Source: Chrysoperla carnea (Eukaryota > Arthropoda > Insecta > Neuroptera > Chrysopidae). From it: 64,000 nt of DNA. Positions 14,201 through 29,200 of the stretch are shown in pieces. The notes under the pieces are model-generated. The model had not been told where the DNA came from, made no database searches, and saw nothing but the letters and a program-made list of their open reading frames with translations. The DNA lies in NCBI RefSeq assembly GCF_905475395.1, contig NC_058338.1, forward strand, positions 6,896,935 through 6,960,934, given 5' to 3'. How positions within the stretch are numbered: the first letter of the stretch is position 1; each line of letters starts with the position of its first letter. Made by a program: the position numbers and the translations under genes.

Positions 14201-17200
14201 TAAAAATCGGGTTAATTTAATGATTAGATGAAGAGTTTCTGAGATATCGCAATATTTGGATCGATTTTAGCCCGTATCTCAAAAACTATTCGACCAGTTA
14301 ACAAATAAACACGATTTTTGAATTTTTTGGGTCAAAATTACCTTATATACTGAGTTTTATCGAAATTGGAGATAAAAAAAATTTTTCGATTTTTTGCAAT
14401 TTTCAAATTATAAATTCTAGTCAACAAATTCATTAAATTCATTATTTTTTCGGAGTTCTTTTGCATGTATGAACAATAAACTTAAAATTTATAATTATAA
14501 TAATTTTAATTAACTAATTACAACTTACGTCAATTTAAATTAATTTTTATTTTAGAGTAGGGAAAAACATAAATTGTATGTAAACAATCAGAACTACAAC
14601 ATACAATAGGAAATGTTGAAATTCGGTTCGATATTATCTTGAATAATAATTAAACCTTTTTTCTTGTTTACTTCTTGATACTTGAAAAATTTATTTTATG
14701 TAATTAAATTATTTGTTCATGTTCTTAAAACATTAAAATGTCACCTGCTTATGTTTTTTTTATAATTTAATTATAATTAATATCATGTTGGAAAAATAAT
14801 TTGGTGATAGTGAAAAATTAAATTTTTTAGATTCTGATGACGTCATAAAGTTAAAAAATTTGTTTTTTTCGATAACACAGGCAAATTTGATCCGATCTAA
14901 TTGGAATTTTTTTTGAAACTCACTAATTTTGGGTTATTCTTTTCAGCTGTTATGTCACTTTTCCGCTAGCTATCACTTATATGCTTTATTTCGGGACCAG
15001 GACTCTACATTCTTGAAACCTATTCTAGCTAGGTCGATTTTGATCACAAATTTGAAAAGTATGACCCAAATTTAGTAGGATTACATATTTGATTTATTAA
15101 AATTGGGTAACTTCTGGATTTGATAGGGCAAAACTAAATTTTTTAGATTCTGATGACGTCATAAAGTTAAAAAATTTGTTTTTTTGATAGCACAGGCAAA
15201 TTTCATCCGATCTAAAAGAATTTTTTTTTGAAACCCACTAATTTTGAGTCATTTTTTTTTTCACCTGTTACGTCACTTTTCCGCTAGCTATCACTTATAT
15301 GCTTAATTCCTGGGACAAATTTGAAAATTATGTGCAGTCTTTCAAACTATTATCCTAGCCAAAATGTATGTGTCTATGAAGTAAATTACAAAGTGCTTAT
15401 ATGTAAATTAAAAGTCAATATTGACCTATTGATCTCGTATAAATATTTATCCTAACTTGTCATCACTGTTTTCTTAATTATTAATAATTATTAAAACATA
15501 AAATTAATGATTGATCAAATTAACATCATACAAATTATCCTTGCGAAAATTAATAATCGTAGGCGCAATTATTATTTTTTTTTAAAGGATAATCTTTAAC
15601 CTTAATAAACTTAACTTAACTTAACTAACAAGTTAATTGAATTCCAGTGTATAAGTAATTGTTTTAATCATGACAATTTAAAAGAAAATTAATAAAAAAC
15701 AAGTAAAAACAAACAATTGACTGAGTCAATTGTTGAAATACCATGCATAGACAGTGTTGATGACTCTATCATATTACACATACATACATGTCACACATAC
15801 ATAACTGATATTCCCATAATTACATACTATACAATTTTCGCCTAATTTGCACCCTCACGGGTAAACGTCGATATTTACGAAAAAATGTTTCGAGCAGAAG
15901 TTGGTTATTTTTTTATAAGGAATATTTTTTACATTTAATGTTTTTACGTGTTAAGCACGCTATAAACATTTCAGCTTGATATCTCTTTTAGTTTTTGAGT
16001 AATCGTGATGACAGACGGACAGACGACAGACGACAGACAGACAACCGGAAACGGACTAATTCGGTGATTTTATGAACACCTATACCAAAATTTTGTTCAT
16101 AGCATCAATATTTTTAAGCGTTACAAACTTGGGACTTAACTTAGTATACCTTGGTATATTTCATATACATGGTATAAATACTAAATTTACCAATTTGCAT
16201 ATTAAATTTAACTGTTAATATATATTTACAGAATATAATAAATAATGCATTTTTTTTTGCTGGTAAAATGGGCGTTTTGTTTTTGAATATAATATTCTGA
16301 AGTAATAAATATAATTACAGTTGATTTCAAGTAAGTAATTTGAATAAATTACAAAATTTAATTTGTGATATATTACTTATTTGATGTGTAACAAAAAATA
16401 AGTAATAAAACAATTCAACCAGCAATATATAATATAATTTCACTTTTTAATTATCCGATAGATAGTTTATTATTTTTATCCCGAAAAATGAAATAAAATA
16501 TTTTATAGTATCAAGGTTTTGAGGTGTCTACAAGGATTGAATAATACTAGAAATTTTAATAAAACTTTATAAATACATTTTTTGATTTGCTTTGTAATCA
16601 AGTAATGCGTTATTTTTAGCTTTACAATACCACGTAACTACAAAAATATATAATATATTGTGTGCAAGTGCTGCTTATAAATTTGATAATATAGATATCG
16701 CTCTTCAATCATTAATAATCTAACTATAGTCGTCCCTGTTCAGCAAATGATGGATATTCGATGAACTCATAATTAAATTAAAATTTTGTTTTTATATCAT
16801 CGACAACCTTATATTTTTATGGTATTATTATAAACTACAGGATTGTCTAAATATTTTAGATAGTTTTTTTATCACACTCTCTATATTTTTTGATATAGAA
16901 ATATCCAATTGAAAATGATAAGCTATATGATTCATCATTTTTCAGCCAACTTAGGACGATAAAATAATATTAAAAAGCTCGATGACCTAAGAATTTTTTG
17001 TGATAATGTTTCTAAAGGCCTTATCCACCATGGTCTGTTTTTATTTATTTTATTTATTATTACACCATTTTAATTAGATATTAATGTTGGTTTTTAACCA
17101 CAATTTAACACTATTTATTATATGTGTTATGGGTTAAATATGATTGAGGCTAGAATTTGTTGTTTTATAATGAAATTAATTTTCTAAATTTTGTAATCAT

Positions 17201-20200
17201 TAGGTGTACGATTGTTTTTTTTTTATTGCAATTATATTTTGATAATGGCATAAATTGGAATAAATTAATCGCTTCATTTCAGAATTATTGTGTTTTTATA
17301 CAGTGTGTCATAATTAAGATGAAGAAACAGTTTTGAAATTTTTCACAGTCATACAGAGTGATGGGTCCATCACAGGTTGATGGATTTTTTACAGTCATAT
17401 AAATCGCCGATAAATAGTAATATTTTCGATGCTATCTTAATTTAAACAATTAATTAATTTTTTAATTTCTATTTTAACAAAAATTTAGATTGTATTGTAA
17501 AATTTACAAACTGTTTGATATCAACTTTAAAAATCTTGTAACAAGTGGAAATTTTCAATAATTTCCGATATAGATAAGTCATTCTTTCTACACCGGGAGT
17601 TAAAACATTGATACTCAAATATATGCAGGCATTACCAATTCATTTTAAAATAGAAAATCTTTCAAACCCTTGAATCTCTTTGAAAAGATCTGCTCATTAA
17701 ACTTAGAATAGCAGTTGTAAAGAAAAACAGCCGAAACGCACTTTTGAAACTTGAGTTCAACACATTATATTTTGATAGAAGTAAAATAAGAAATAAATAA
17801 ATTTGTTTGAATTTTCTAGAAACTTATTTTTATTTATCGTTTAAAAAATCATAAAATATTTGAAAGGTACTTTCAACAGTAGCAATTCCATGTATGGGAG
17901 ACTGTTGTACCATGGAACACAATTTACATTTGAAGACTCATAGAAGATAATTTTTTTAAATACAGTCAAAATCGAACCGGTTATAACACATACATAATTT
18001 TATCGGCTATAGCGACATCGATTATAACGATATGTCGTTTATATCGATGAATAATTCATTTGAATTATAAGCAAATACATTGGTTATAATGACCAAAGTA
18101 TGTGAAAACACACTTTTTTTACTTATATTTACTTTTTCATTTAAAAAGAAAACAACATCATAATACAATTTTGAATCTTATAACTTTATTTCGGATCATA
18201 TATCGGTTATAGCGACCAATTGTCATTGAAATTAGCCAGCAATAACGACTGGCATGTGTATAATTTGATACCTCTCACATCTAAGTGCCTCTGTTTTGGT
18301 GAAATAATTTGATAAATATGTAATATTTTTTTGTTTTCTTTATAAATAACGACACTTAAATCAATTTACAATCAATTATTGTTTTATGATAGCCCACCCC
18401 TATATTTTAAAGTTACACGTGTAACTTTATTAACTCATTAAATTGGTATGTACCTACTAATTTAATGAGTTTGATAGGTCTGTGAAATCACAAATCTTTC
18501 TATTTTTCCCATAGCCACATCTTCCAAATTAGGTCTCAGATCGAAATTTGGTAAAAAGCTTTTCCATTTGTCTTGATAAGCTTAATTTACAGGTATAATT
18601 TTCTGCTAACAATATCCGAACATCCTGTATAGTGTATAGTTTTTGTTTCATAGAAACAATAAATCTGTTATATATCAATATATTATCAAGGTACAACAAT
18701 CTACCGTAATATTCATTAGATAGGTAATCGTGATCATTAAAAAGAACTGCATTTATTTACAAACTTGCATCTTATAGATTGTAGTATTTTTAATTCTATG
18801 CCAGGGACAAAATTATTATGTCATTTTATTTTATTCATTACACTGTATTATAGTATCAATTAAATAATTCGGTTAATGACTTTTAAATCTCAATTTTATT
18901 TACTAAAGATAAAACTAGTATTAAAAAAGTTAGGAAAAACATTTATTATTAAAAAATTTATTTTTAAGTTTTTTTATAGTTTTTATTCGGATATGGATCC
19001 CTAATTTCTTGAAACATAGCTAAGAACACTCTTCATCAACTTATCTTTCAAACGAAACATAAAAAAATCAAAATCGGTTCATCCGTTTAAGCGCTACGAT
19101 GCCACAGACATATAGCAGTCAAACTATAACACCCATTTTTATAGTTCGGGAGTTAAAAACAACTTAATTAATACCTTAAATTATGCCGAATTAAACAATA
19201 ATTTGTATATGTATAGGTATATACTTACGATGTCTAAGTATTAAATACAATAACACGTCTGTGATCAAAAATAGTATACATATAGGTATAGATATATATT
19301 ATTTAACGGAAATTTTATCTTCTTAATCACTAATTTACTATTTTTAAAATCATTTTACAGTTAAAAAAACTACCAAATAGTGTAAAAATTTAAATACCAG
19401 AATAAATAACTTATTTTTTTTCAAACTTAATTATATCTTTATAAATACACTAAATTTTTCAGCTAAATATTTATATAATTGTAAGAATTTTTATACCGTA
19501 TAATAGTGACGCATTTAGGTAGTTAATTTACTCAATTCTTCCTACGAGAATGTTGAGAATTTTCCATGTAAAATGAGAGGTAATGACCCCGCAAAAATCT
19601 TATGAGAGTTGGCTCCAAGCTTTTTTAGAACGAAAAATTAAAAGACTACACAGGAGTCTGTTACTTCAACGAATTCTCGTTTGTCACTGACAAGATGGCG
19701 GGACAAACGACAGCGGACAAGAAAGTTAATTGAACTTTAATGTTATTAACTTTTAAATTCAAGATAAAAATAACGAATGGAAAATCCATTACATTATCAT
19801 AAATTAATGGTTTAATAAACCTGTGAAATCAACTCACAATAAACAAACAATATTACTACATATAATAATTCATTTTTATAACAAAAAATTTAATGGGGAC
19901 TTCCTTGTACCATATCTATGATAAACTGTGGTCAATGAATTCATAGGAAAAATCTCAATTTTCTTTATTACTAAACATAGAAATTTTTCTTCTGTATGAG
20001 TGTAAATGAGTCAGTTGTGAAATACAACAACGATTTTAATGTAACCTACAAAAACTATATGCAAAAAATGCTAAATTTACATTTTTAATTTTTTTATTTG
20101 TTTATATTTTTTTCTGTATTTTATAATAAATTTTTTTCTTTCTAAATAAATAATAATATTTTTGTTTATAAACAAACTGCTACTTTTGTATTTTCAATGC

Positions 20201-23200
20201 TAACTTTATATGATGTAAATTAATACATAAGTATACTTACCTTATATAAAAATTTATTGTGGAAATTAACTGAAAATTTGGTTATCCCTTTTATACAGGG
20301 TGAATACTTAAGTTAAGAATGTATAGATGAAATATACATAGTATATTAAGTTGAGTCCCAAGTTTGTAACGCTAAAAAGAATTCATGCTACGAAAAAAAT
20401 TTTGGTATAGGTGTTCATAGTATCATCAAACTAGTCCATTTTTAGTTGTCCGTCCGTCTGTCCGCTCGCCTATCAACTCGATAACTCAAAAACGAAAAAT
20501 GATATCAAGCTGAAATTTTCATAGCGTACTCAGGACATAAAAAGTGAGGTCGAGTTCGTAAATGAGCAACATAGGCCAATTGGATCTTGGGTCCGTAGTA
20601 CCCATTTTGTAAAACGTTAAAGATTAGAGACAAAAGTTTAAATGTAAAAAATGTTTCTTATCAAAAAATAAACAACTTTTGTTTGAAACATTTTTTCATA
20701 AACATCACTGTTTACCCGTGAGGGCGCAAATTAGTATGTATTATATGAGAATATCAGTTATGTATGTGTGACATATATAGGTATATGTGTAATGTGATAG
20801 AGTAATCAACCCTGTCTATACATGGTATTTAAACAATTAACTCAGTCAATTGTTTGTTTTCACTTGTTTATTATAAGGTTTACGAAAAAAAGTTAGTATA
20901 TATAACTGCATGAATGTAGACGAAAAATAAGAATTAATTTTTTCAATATCTGCCTTGATTTTCGAAATATCGAAAGCTAAAAAGTACTTGATCGTACGCG
21001 CGGTGATACATCCGTTAGAAAAGTGAATTATTAAAGAGTGGTCCAACTATATCTAAATAAAATAACAAATTAAAGTAATAAAAAATTATAACAAATATAA
21101 TTTTGACCATAACTTTATTATTAAACGTACGAATTTTTAAAATAAAATTCAATGGTATGACCTTCGAGATGTAATTTTCCATTACTGTAAAAATTCATTA
21201 CACTTAACTATTAACTATAAAAAAAAGAACGTATTTTGTTTGTGTTTTGATGTTTAGACAATATTATTTATAATAATTTATAATATTTAAAAATTATCAA
21301 CACGTTTTTGAGTTATAATGTTTTTGAGAACATCTATTGAATACCAAATCAAAATCGCTTTGTGTTCAATTAATCTTCTTTATTGTAGATTGAAATCAGT
21401 GATTCTACATCTTTTCTTTTATTTATTTTATCTTTAAAATCTTTATAATTTACATGATTTTTGAGATCTACAATTAAGGAAGAACAGCAGTATCGAGGGT
21501 TACAGTTAACCCGTCGGCACTCGAGTTATGAGCATTTTGTTCACGCTTGATTTAAAACATAAAGAACTTTTATTATTACAAGCTTTTATTTATTTTCACC
21601 TGTCCCGTTGACTTTTTGTAATCAAATCTTGCAAGTCAAAGATCCACTTCCCGGGCTCCGATTGAGTTGAAATTTTGCATGCACATTTAGTTTGGATTAC
21701 AATGCATGGTAAGATTGTGGTGTCCTGATTTTCCCATCGCTTCCACTATACTTCCAAATACTTTTTTCCAAATACTTTTTTTGTACAAAAGAGTAGAAAA
21801 TAATTTTATCTATATGTCACTTATGCCCAACTATTTGTAAAAGCTTGAGAAGCTTAATGGCGTTCCGATATTTTCTGCGATAGTTTAAACTCAAAAGTTA
21901 CGAACTTGAGATTCATTTTTGAAGGATACTTGAATTTGAAGGATATATTTAGTTAGGAATAACACAATAAGCATAAATAAATCCTCACATAATTTATAAT
22001 AAATCACTATGAACGTGATTCCTATATTAAATACATCTTATTTCGTTTGAATTCCGCATCTAAGCGACTAAAAACTTGTATTTCATAAAATTTGACCTTT
22101 GACTATAATAAATCCGTTAATATGATTATAAAATCACGAAACCTAAAATAAAAAAAGGTTGATAACTTCTGCTTTAATTTATTTGCAACTGCATGCAAAG
22201 TATTGAAAAAAAATTAACATTTCTGGAAAATTACAAAGAAGTTGAAGAAGAATTTGATTTTAATTGACAATTAATGCGATTATAATTTTGAACTGACTAT
22301 TAAAAAATTTTTACGTAATATTTTTAAGAAAAATAGGTGATTCAACTTTATATGAAACACCAAAATTGTATATCATGCAAAAAATTGAATGCTTATAAAA
22401 ACTATAATTTTATAGTATTACTAGCGGACCCGACAGACGGTGTTCTGTTTCATTCATTTGGTATAAATTTATTAATATCAATACTATGCTTAGCATGCCA
22501 GCTAAACCCATCCGGCTGAACTCATTCAGCTAAACCAATCCTGTCAAATCCAAATTGTACTTCTATCTATTGAACAACCCACAGTCGTACCTTCGGTCTT
22601 TGACCTGGCCTTCGCCCTTTGGAACCTTCGGCAGTAGAGCCCGCTGCGTTCATATATAGCTCTAATAGACGCGTGGAACCCTGAAAAACAGTTGTAATGG
22701 AATCTAAACCACTTGAATACAAACAAACAATTTCATCCAAATCGGTCCATTCATTTGGGAGGAGTACAGTCACCAACATCTACACACTCAAAATATATAT
22801 CATAGATATTACGAGAAGCCGAGAAAGTGTGGGGTATGTAACTTACTGGAGAGGGAGCCAACTGTAATCAGACATTATTCACCAATATATATCAAGATAT
22901 GCTAATTTTAGTCCCAAGTTTGGAACGCTTAAAAATATTGATTATACGAAAAATTTGGTAAAGGTGTTTATAAAATCACCGAAGTTGTCCATTTCCAGTT
23001 GTGCGTCTGTCCGTCTTACCGTTCGTCTGTCACCACGATAACTCAAAAACGAAAAGAAAGTTTAAATTATAGCGTGCCTGATCTTTTGAGTACGTAGGTC
23101 ATCTTGGGTCTGTTGGACAACTTTTGTTTGAAACAATTATCACAAAGCTTTAGTGTTTCCATTTTCCCCAAAAAAAATAAAAGATAAGGAGTTGAAAATT

Positions 23201-26200
23201 TGAAGATAGCTTCCATAAATGATCTTGTAAAAGATTCTCCAAAAACGCAAAAAAATTTCAAGAAAAAATTCGGTTTTAGAAAAATTACGCAAGTTTTCGA
23301 AAAATAAAGCAAATGATGGTCGAAAGGGCCTCGAGAATTGCATTGCCTAGGTGTCTCGATATTGTTAATCCAACCTTGAGTTGGGGATTAAAAATTTGCA
23401 GATAATTTGGGTACAAACATCAAAATCAATAATAATTATTCATATTCGCATAGTAAAAAATCCATTAATCCATTAAAAGTGTTAAAACCATAAATTAATT
23501 TTTTTTTCTTCAATATTTCAGTTTTTTTACCTGCATACTAATAAAAAAAAATCATAAAATATTGAATTTTAATGAAGCAATATTTTTAATTTATTTAACA
23601 ATACTATATTAATAATTAATCATTTATTTTTATACGATACTATCAAAATATGATTGTAAACAAATTTTTTTTTAAATAATTTTTTTTCTTATTTTATTTA
23701 TTTATTTATTTATTTTTTGTTACAGAAACTGATGAATCATTATTAGCATTATTTCAACAGCGGACAATTGAATATGATTTGGTGCGTTATGAAAAGGCAT
23801 TAAATGCTTTGGAAGATGGGACTTGTAAGGAACATTTACAATTTTATATTGAACGTCTATCTGAAGGAACCGATTGGGCATTAAAAAGTAAGTCAATTTT
23901 AATAATAATATCCTTACTATTTTTGATACGAAGGAGCTTTTGATCCGAATGATTCAAAGAATATTTTAGAGTGGGTTAGAAAAAGTTTCACAGAAAGCCA
24001 TTTACCTATCAAATATTGCAGAGTACAATTTATTTTTGAAAAGTCTTTTATCCGGAAAATACTCATGGAAAGTTTAGAATGCTTGTGTAGGATTTAAAAG
24101 ATAAAAAAAAAACCCTGTAGGTATTCCGATTGTAAACAAAATTTATACATCTGATCTAATTTATTAAACCTGTTTGAATTTACATTTTTTATTAATTGAT
24201 TTTTAATATCGAAAGGGAATTTGCATGTAATCGAGGAAATAAAACCAATAAATCAATCTGACTAAGGAATTGACTCCTCGTTAGTTGATTTTTATGGGAA
24301 TCAGTGGAAAATGTTCCAACAAACTATCACACGTATTTTTACGACCAGTATTTCTATTTTTCATCAATTTTAACTTGTTGACTGGACTATGTATGAAAAA
24401 CCGTGAATTTCTCTCCGTGTATACGCTTTTACATAACCGTATATGTTGTGGAATCGTAGAAAATTCATGTAGCATTCTTTAATTAAAGAAAAATTCTTGC
24501 ATGATACACGGATGTGGTTGACCAATCAATTATGATGTAAATAAACATGTATTAAGTCTAGTTTAACTGAAATGGAATCTCCGAACAGATTTTTTACATT
24601 GTCAATATAATTTAATAATTTAGATTCATAATTTATGCGTTAATAAAAATATTTTTTTTTTATTATCTGACATAGGTATGTAAATAATAGCTTATTTTGA
24701 ATTATTATTATATAATATTTTTTAATGTGGTTTTTTCTTGCTTTTTGAAACATTTGCATTGATTTGAAATTGGAAAAATACAGAATTTTTTTAAAAAGTT
24801 GATTATAATTTTTCCACGTTCCAAAATTAATGCAAGACGTAATTTTGATAGAAAACACTGTTTTTTTAATTAAAAATTATAAATTTTTTATTATTAGAGT
24901 TATGGAATACCATATAATGTAAAATTCAAGATCTTGATGACACATTTTCCTTGAACATCTTGTAGAAGAGTCTGGTAAAAATGATCTTAAGTCTTTTTAG
25001 ATTACCTTAAAAATTTTGAATAACATTTCTACTCCATAAAATTATGAATTCAAAATATAAAACAACTCCTTAATTAAAAATTAATTTTTAACTAAATTTG
25101 TTTATAAATTATTACAATTGATTTCGTCAACCGGATGAGTTATACCAAATATTGAGAATAATGGATGTTCATTCTCTGCTAGACAATCAATTTTACGTCA
25201 TACAAATGCAGTTATAATAAATAATTAAATTAATATTCAAATTATGGAAATCGTTTTATTATCTTATTTTGAGCCTTTTTAAAAATAAATCACGCAATTT
25301 TTATGTCAAAGTAGTTAAAAGAGGAATATTTATGACCATAATTTGTGAAGTCGAATACAATTTTGCCTATATAGTATGTTCAGATTTTCAGTTCTCTGAA
25401 GGCCCCTAAAATTAAACTGGTTAATAATGATATAATAATGGACAACTATGCCAAGTTTCATTAAAATTTGAATGCGAAGTCTATTACCGATAGTACTACC
25501 ATAAGGACGTTACCAAAAAAATTAGTGTATGAAGGTGAATTCGGAAAGCTTTTGAAATGAAAATTTAGAGTAAAATTTTTCAATATATACCATAAGTTTT
25601 TGAAATATTGATTGCTAAAGATTTAGAGAAAAATAGAATTTGCAAATTGTCTTAATAATTATTAAAAATTACTACTTAAGTTAATTTAATATTTATTTTT
25701 TAATTCCATTAAAAAAAATATGAAAATTTTCCTTTTTCCAAAAAGGTAGGTATTTTTCACCTCATAAAAAATAACCGCAGAAGATTTAAACGATACTAAA
25801 AATAAACAGAATTAAATTAAAATAAATGATAATTTGATATTTAAAAATTTTAAAATTTACAAAAATAGATATAAAATAAAAACTATAATTGAAACAAATA
25901 TTTAATTTTATTTTTATTCTTATTAATATTAATTAAATAATAAATTGACGTCATGAAAGGATTATTGCATTTTATTATCTAATTATTCATCTTTTTAAAA
26001 TTCATTTAATATGGATATGAGTAGAGTGCTAATTAATTGTAAAAATCACGATATTTTTGGGTTTTCTAGAGAGACATTTTCTGTTTTCTAGAGCTATTCA
26101 TTTTAAAGACGTTTTCTTAGAATTTTCTTTAAATCGTGTATACAGAAATTCTAATTAATGTCCTTTGTAAGCAGGTAAATTTTTATACCATGCATATATG

Positions 26201-29200
26201 TAATATGCAAGGTATACAAGTTTAGTCCCAAGTTTGTAACGCTTAAAAATATTGATGCTATGAACAAAATTTTGGGGTAGGTGTTTATAAAATCACCTAA
26301 TTAGTCCATTTTCGGTTGTCTGTTCGTCTGATCGTCTGTCTGTCAACACGATAACTGAAAAACGAAAAAAGATATCAAGCTGAAATTTTTACAGCGTACT
26401 CAAGACGTAAAAACTGAGGTCGAGTTCGTAAATGAGCAACATAAGTCAATTAAGGTTTTCAGTAATATTATAATCCTAGGACAGTGTACATTTTGTGCAA
26501 TTAATTTGGCAAAGTTATTGCTTTTTCAATTGTAGCACTTTAAAAATTTAAAATCGGAGGCTTAGGCCTCTTTTTTATACATACCATAGAGGTTCCTTAA
26601 CTTCCATATTACCGAAACAAATCTATTTTGTCCAATTTTACCACCTGGCAATAATAAAATTTTATACCTACTATTAATAAGTATAATTTTGATTAATTAA
26701 TCACACGGGTTTGTGGTCTTCATCGATTTCAAATTTTGTAATTATATGTGGAAACAAGAGATATAATAAGTAACTAACATAGTTAATTGTTTAAGCACCC
26801 TAAATTAACTATGTTAGTAACTTATTATATCTCTTTGTTTCCACATATAATTAAAAAAAATTTGAAAAGGATGAAGACCACAAACGCGTGTGATTAATTA
26901 ATCAAAATTATACGAATTGATAAAAATATTTGCGGTTTAATAAATATTTATATTCAATAATTAAAAATTTCAACAAAATTTCCGAAATAAACAAATTGCC
27001 AATTATTATTTCCCACGTTTTTGCTCACGTTTATTAAAAAAAAAAGATGAACTTTCATATTGCCTTATTAAAATTGTTTTGATACTTGAACAAGTAATTT
27101 CAAAAATTTAGTATATGCTTATAGAACAGGCTCTCTGGATGGGGTTGAGTGTGCAAAATATGAGTACCGCATTTTGTCAAGCTTATAGATTAATATTGTG
27201 AATCTTGCCAGAAACCCTTTTTGTTCCAATTTTTGCATACCTCCACAGAAACAGTTAAATGACTTTTTTTTTTAATCAAGTAAAAGTTACTCTAGATTCT
27301 TTGGGTTATATAACGTCAAAAAGACTCTTTGTAATTTTTTCGTAAACTTCTTCGTTTACGAGATATTAACCGTTTATATAATGTTTGGGAAAACTCCAAA
27401 AAGGATATTTTAAAAGCTTAAAAAATGGGGCAAATTTAAATCATTTGTAAATTTATTTTGGGACATTTTCAGATTTTGCTACTATTGCGAATTTTCAATA
27501 AACTGTTATTAAAATAAATAATATAATTAGTAATACCAAAACTATAAAATTATAAGACTTAAATAAATGAGACGACAAACCTTGATTAAAAATGTATTTA
27601 ACCTTTAAAAATAATGCAAATTATAATAATAATAATATATAAAACAATTAATTATTATATTAACAAAACATACAGGGCCGTAGATGAGCACGGGCTGGGG
27701 GTCAATGCAAATATTTTGCTTCGCTTCTAATTTCCGGAGATTTTAAGTTTTTATATTCATTTTTCTTTTACTGGGAGGTTGTTGGTTCGAATCCAGGCAA
27801 TGGAAATGTGATCAATTATTATTAATAGGGCGTTAATGAGGCGTTATAAGAGCGAAGTAATCGACTACACCCACATCATAAAAATTTAATTGTGTATGGA
27901 TGTAGTTTAAAATAAATTTGATAAAGATTTTAAAAAAATAATGACGTGGGTGTCTTCTGTTACAGATAGACATCTGAAAAATGGAGGTTAAACCCCATTA
28001 TTATTATTATATTCATTTATTTGAAGCAAAATGTATATGTTCTTAAATTTCCCAGAGTAAAAGCTTTTAATTTTTGTTCCTCATGAGAAGAATTTTCGCC
28101 ATTACTATTGAAAACATGAACTTAAACGGTAGGATTTTTGAAGTTTATCTGAACGAAATACACACATAGTCATCATCACATCTGATGGCTTCAATGGCAA
28201 AGCCTTGGGTTCGATTCTCGCCCACTTGTATATATATTTATATTAGGTATTCATGCTCAAATTTAATATTTAAAACAACAACAACAAAAAATCTGTTTCC
28301 ATTCCTCTCTGTAAATTCCTGGAATTATTAGTGCAATTATTGAATTGAGAAAAAGGTAATAAAAATCGATTAACTTATAGAAATTATTTACCTATCCACA
28401 AAGGATTATGTACACATTCAATTTGATTTAATGCGGAATGATTCAAAGAACTATTTTAGCAAATGACTTGAGTTTGAACAAATTTATATATTTTGGTACG
28501 GAATAATAAAATAAGAATTTTTGAAAATATAATCGATCGTTTATATTCAATAATCATTTAATAAAAAGTACTAAAAAAACAAATTACTACGATAATATTA
28601 TGAATACATAAGTATTTGTACTTGAGAGAGTTGAGTCTTAAGACCTAGGCTTTACTCGTGCTAGTTGGGTGACACTAGGTATTTTTTTTAATCGAGTTCA
28701 AAAAAAAAAGAAGGTTCTATCTTAGACTGCATGTAATTTTATGTATGTTCACCGATTTCTCCATCAATTGTAAAGCGATTTGGAAAAATTTTTTGTTTAA
28801 ATGTTAATACTATCCAGGCGACTTACATAATAGGTTTTGGTCCACTAGGAATAAATCGGTTGGATAAGAGTTTCTAATGCGTCATCATGATATGTAGATG
28901 ACTTAAGACACAAAGTTATTTTTTATAAAAAATAAGGATTATTATTATTTTTATAATTTTAGTAAAATTAGGCATTCAGTCACGTAACAGCAAACACCAA
29001 TCAGAAAGTATTACGTTTGAACAGTTATTCTTATTGAAGAACGATAGCTCGAGCCGGAAAATTGCTTAGAATAACCAACGCGATTTTACAGATTCTCAGA
29101 AATAAAGAATTTGAAACTAAAGAACTGAAAAAAAGCGTAATTACTCACAGGGAAATTATTGATTTGAGTCGGTACTTTAAAATTATTTTTTACTTTTTTG

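Noticed and set aside
13631-14405. CRISPR-like array
   Set aside because: Repeats are 305 bp, contiguous, without spacers, and the genome is eukaryotic. It is a satellite.
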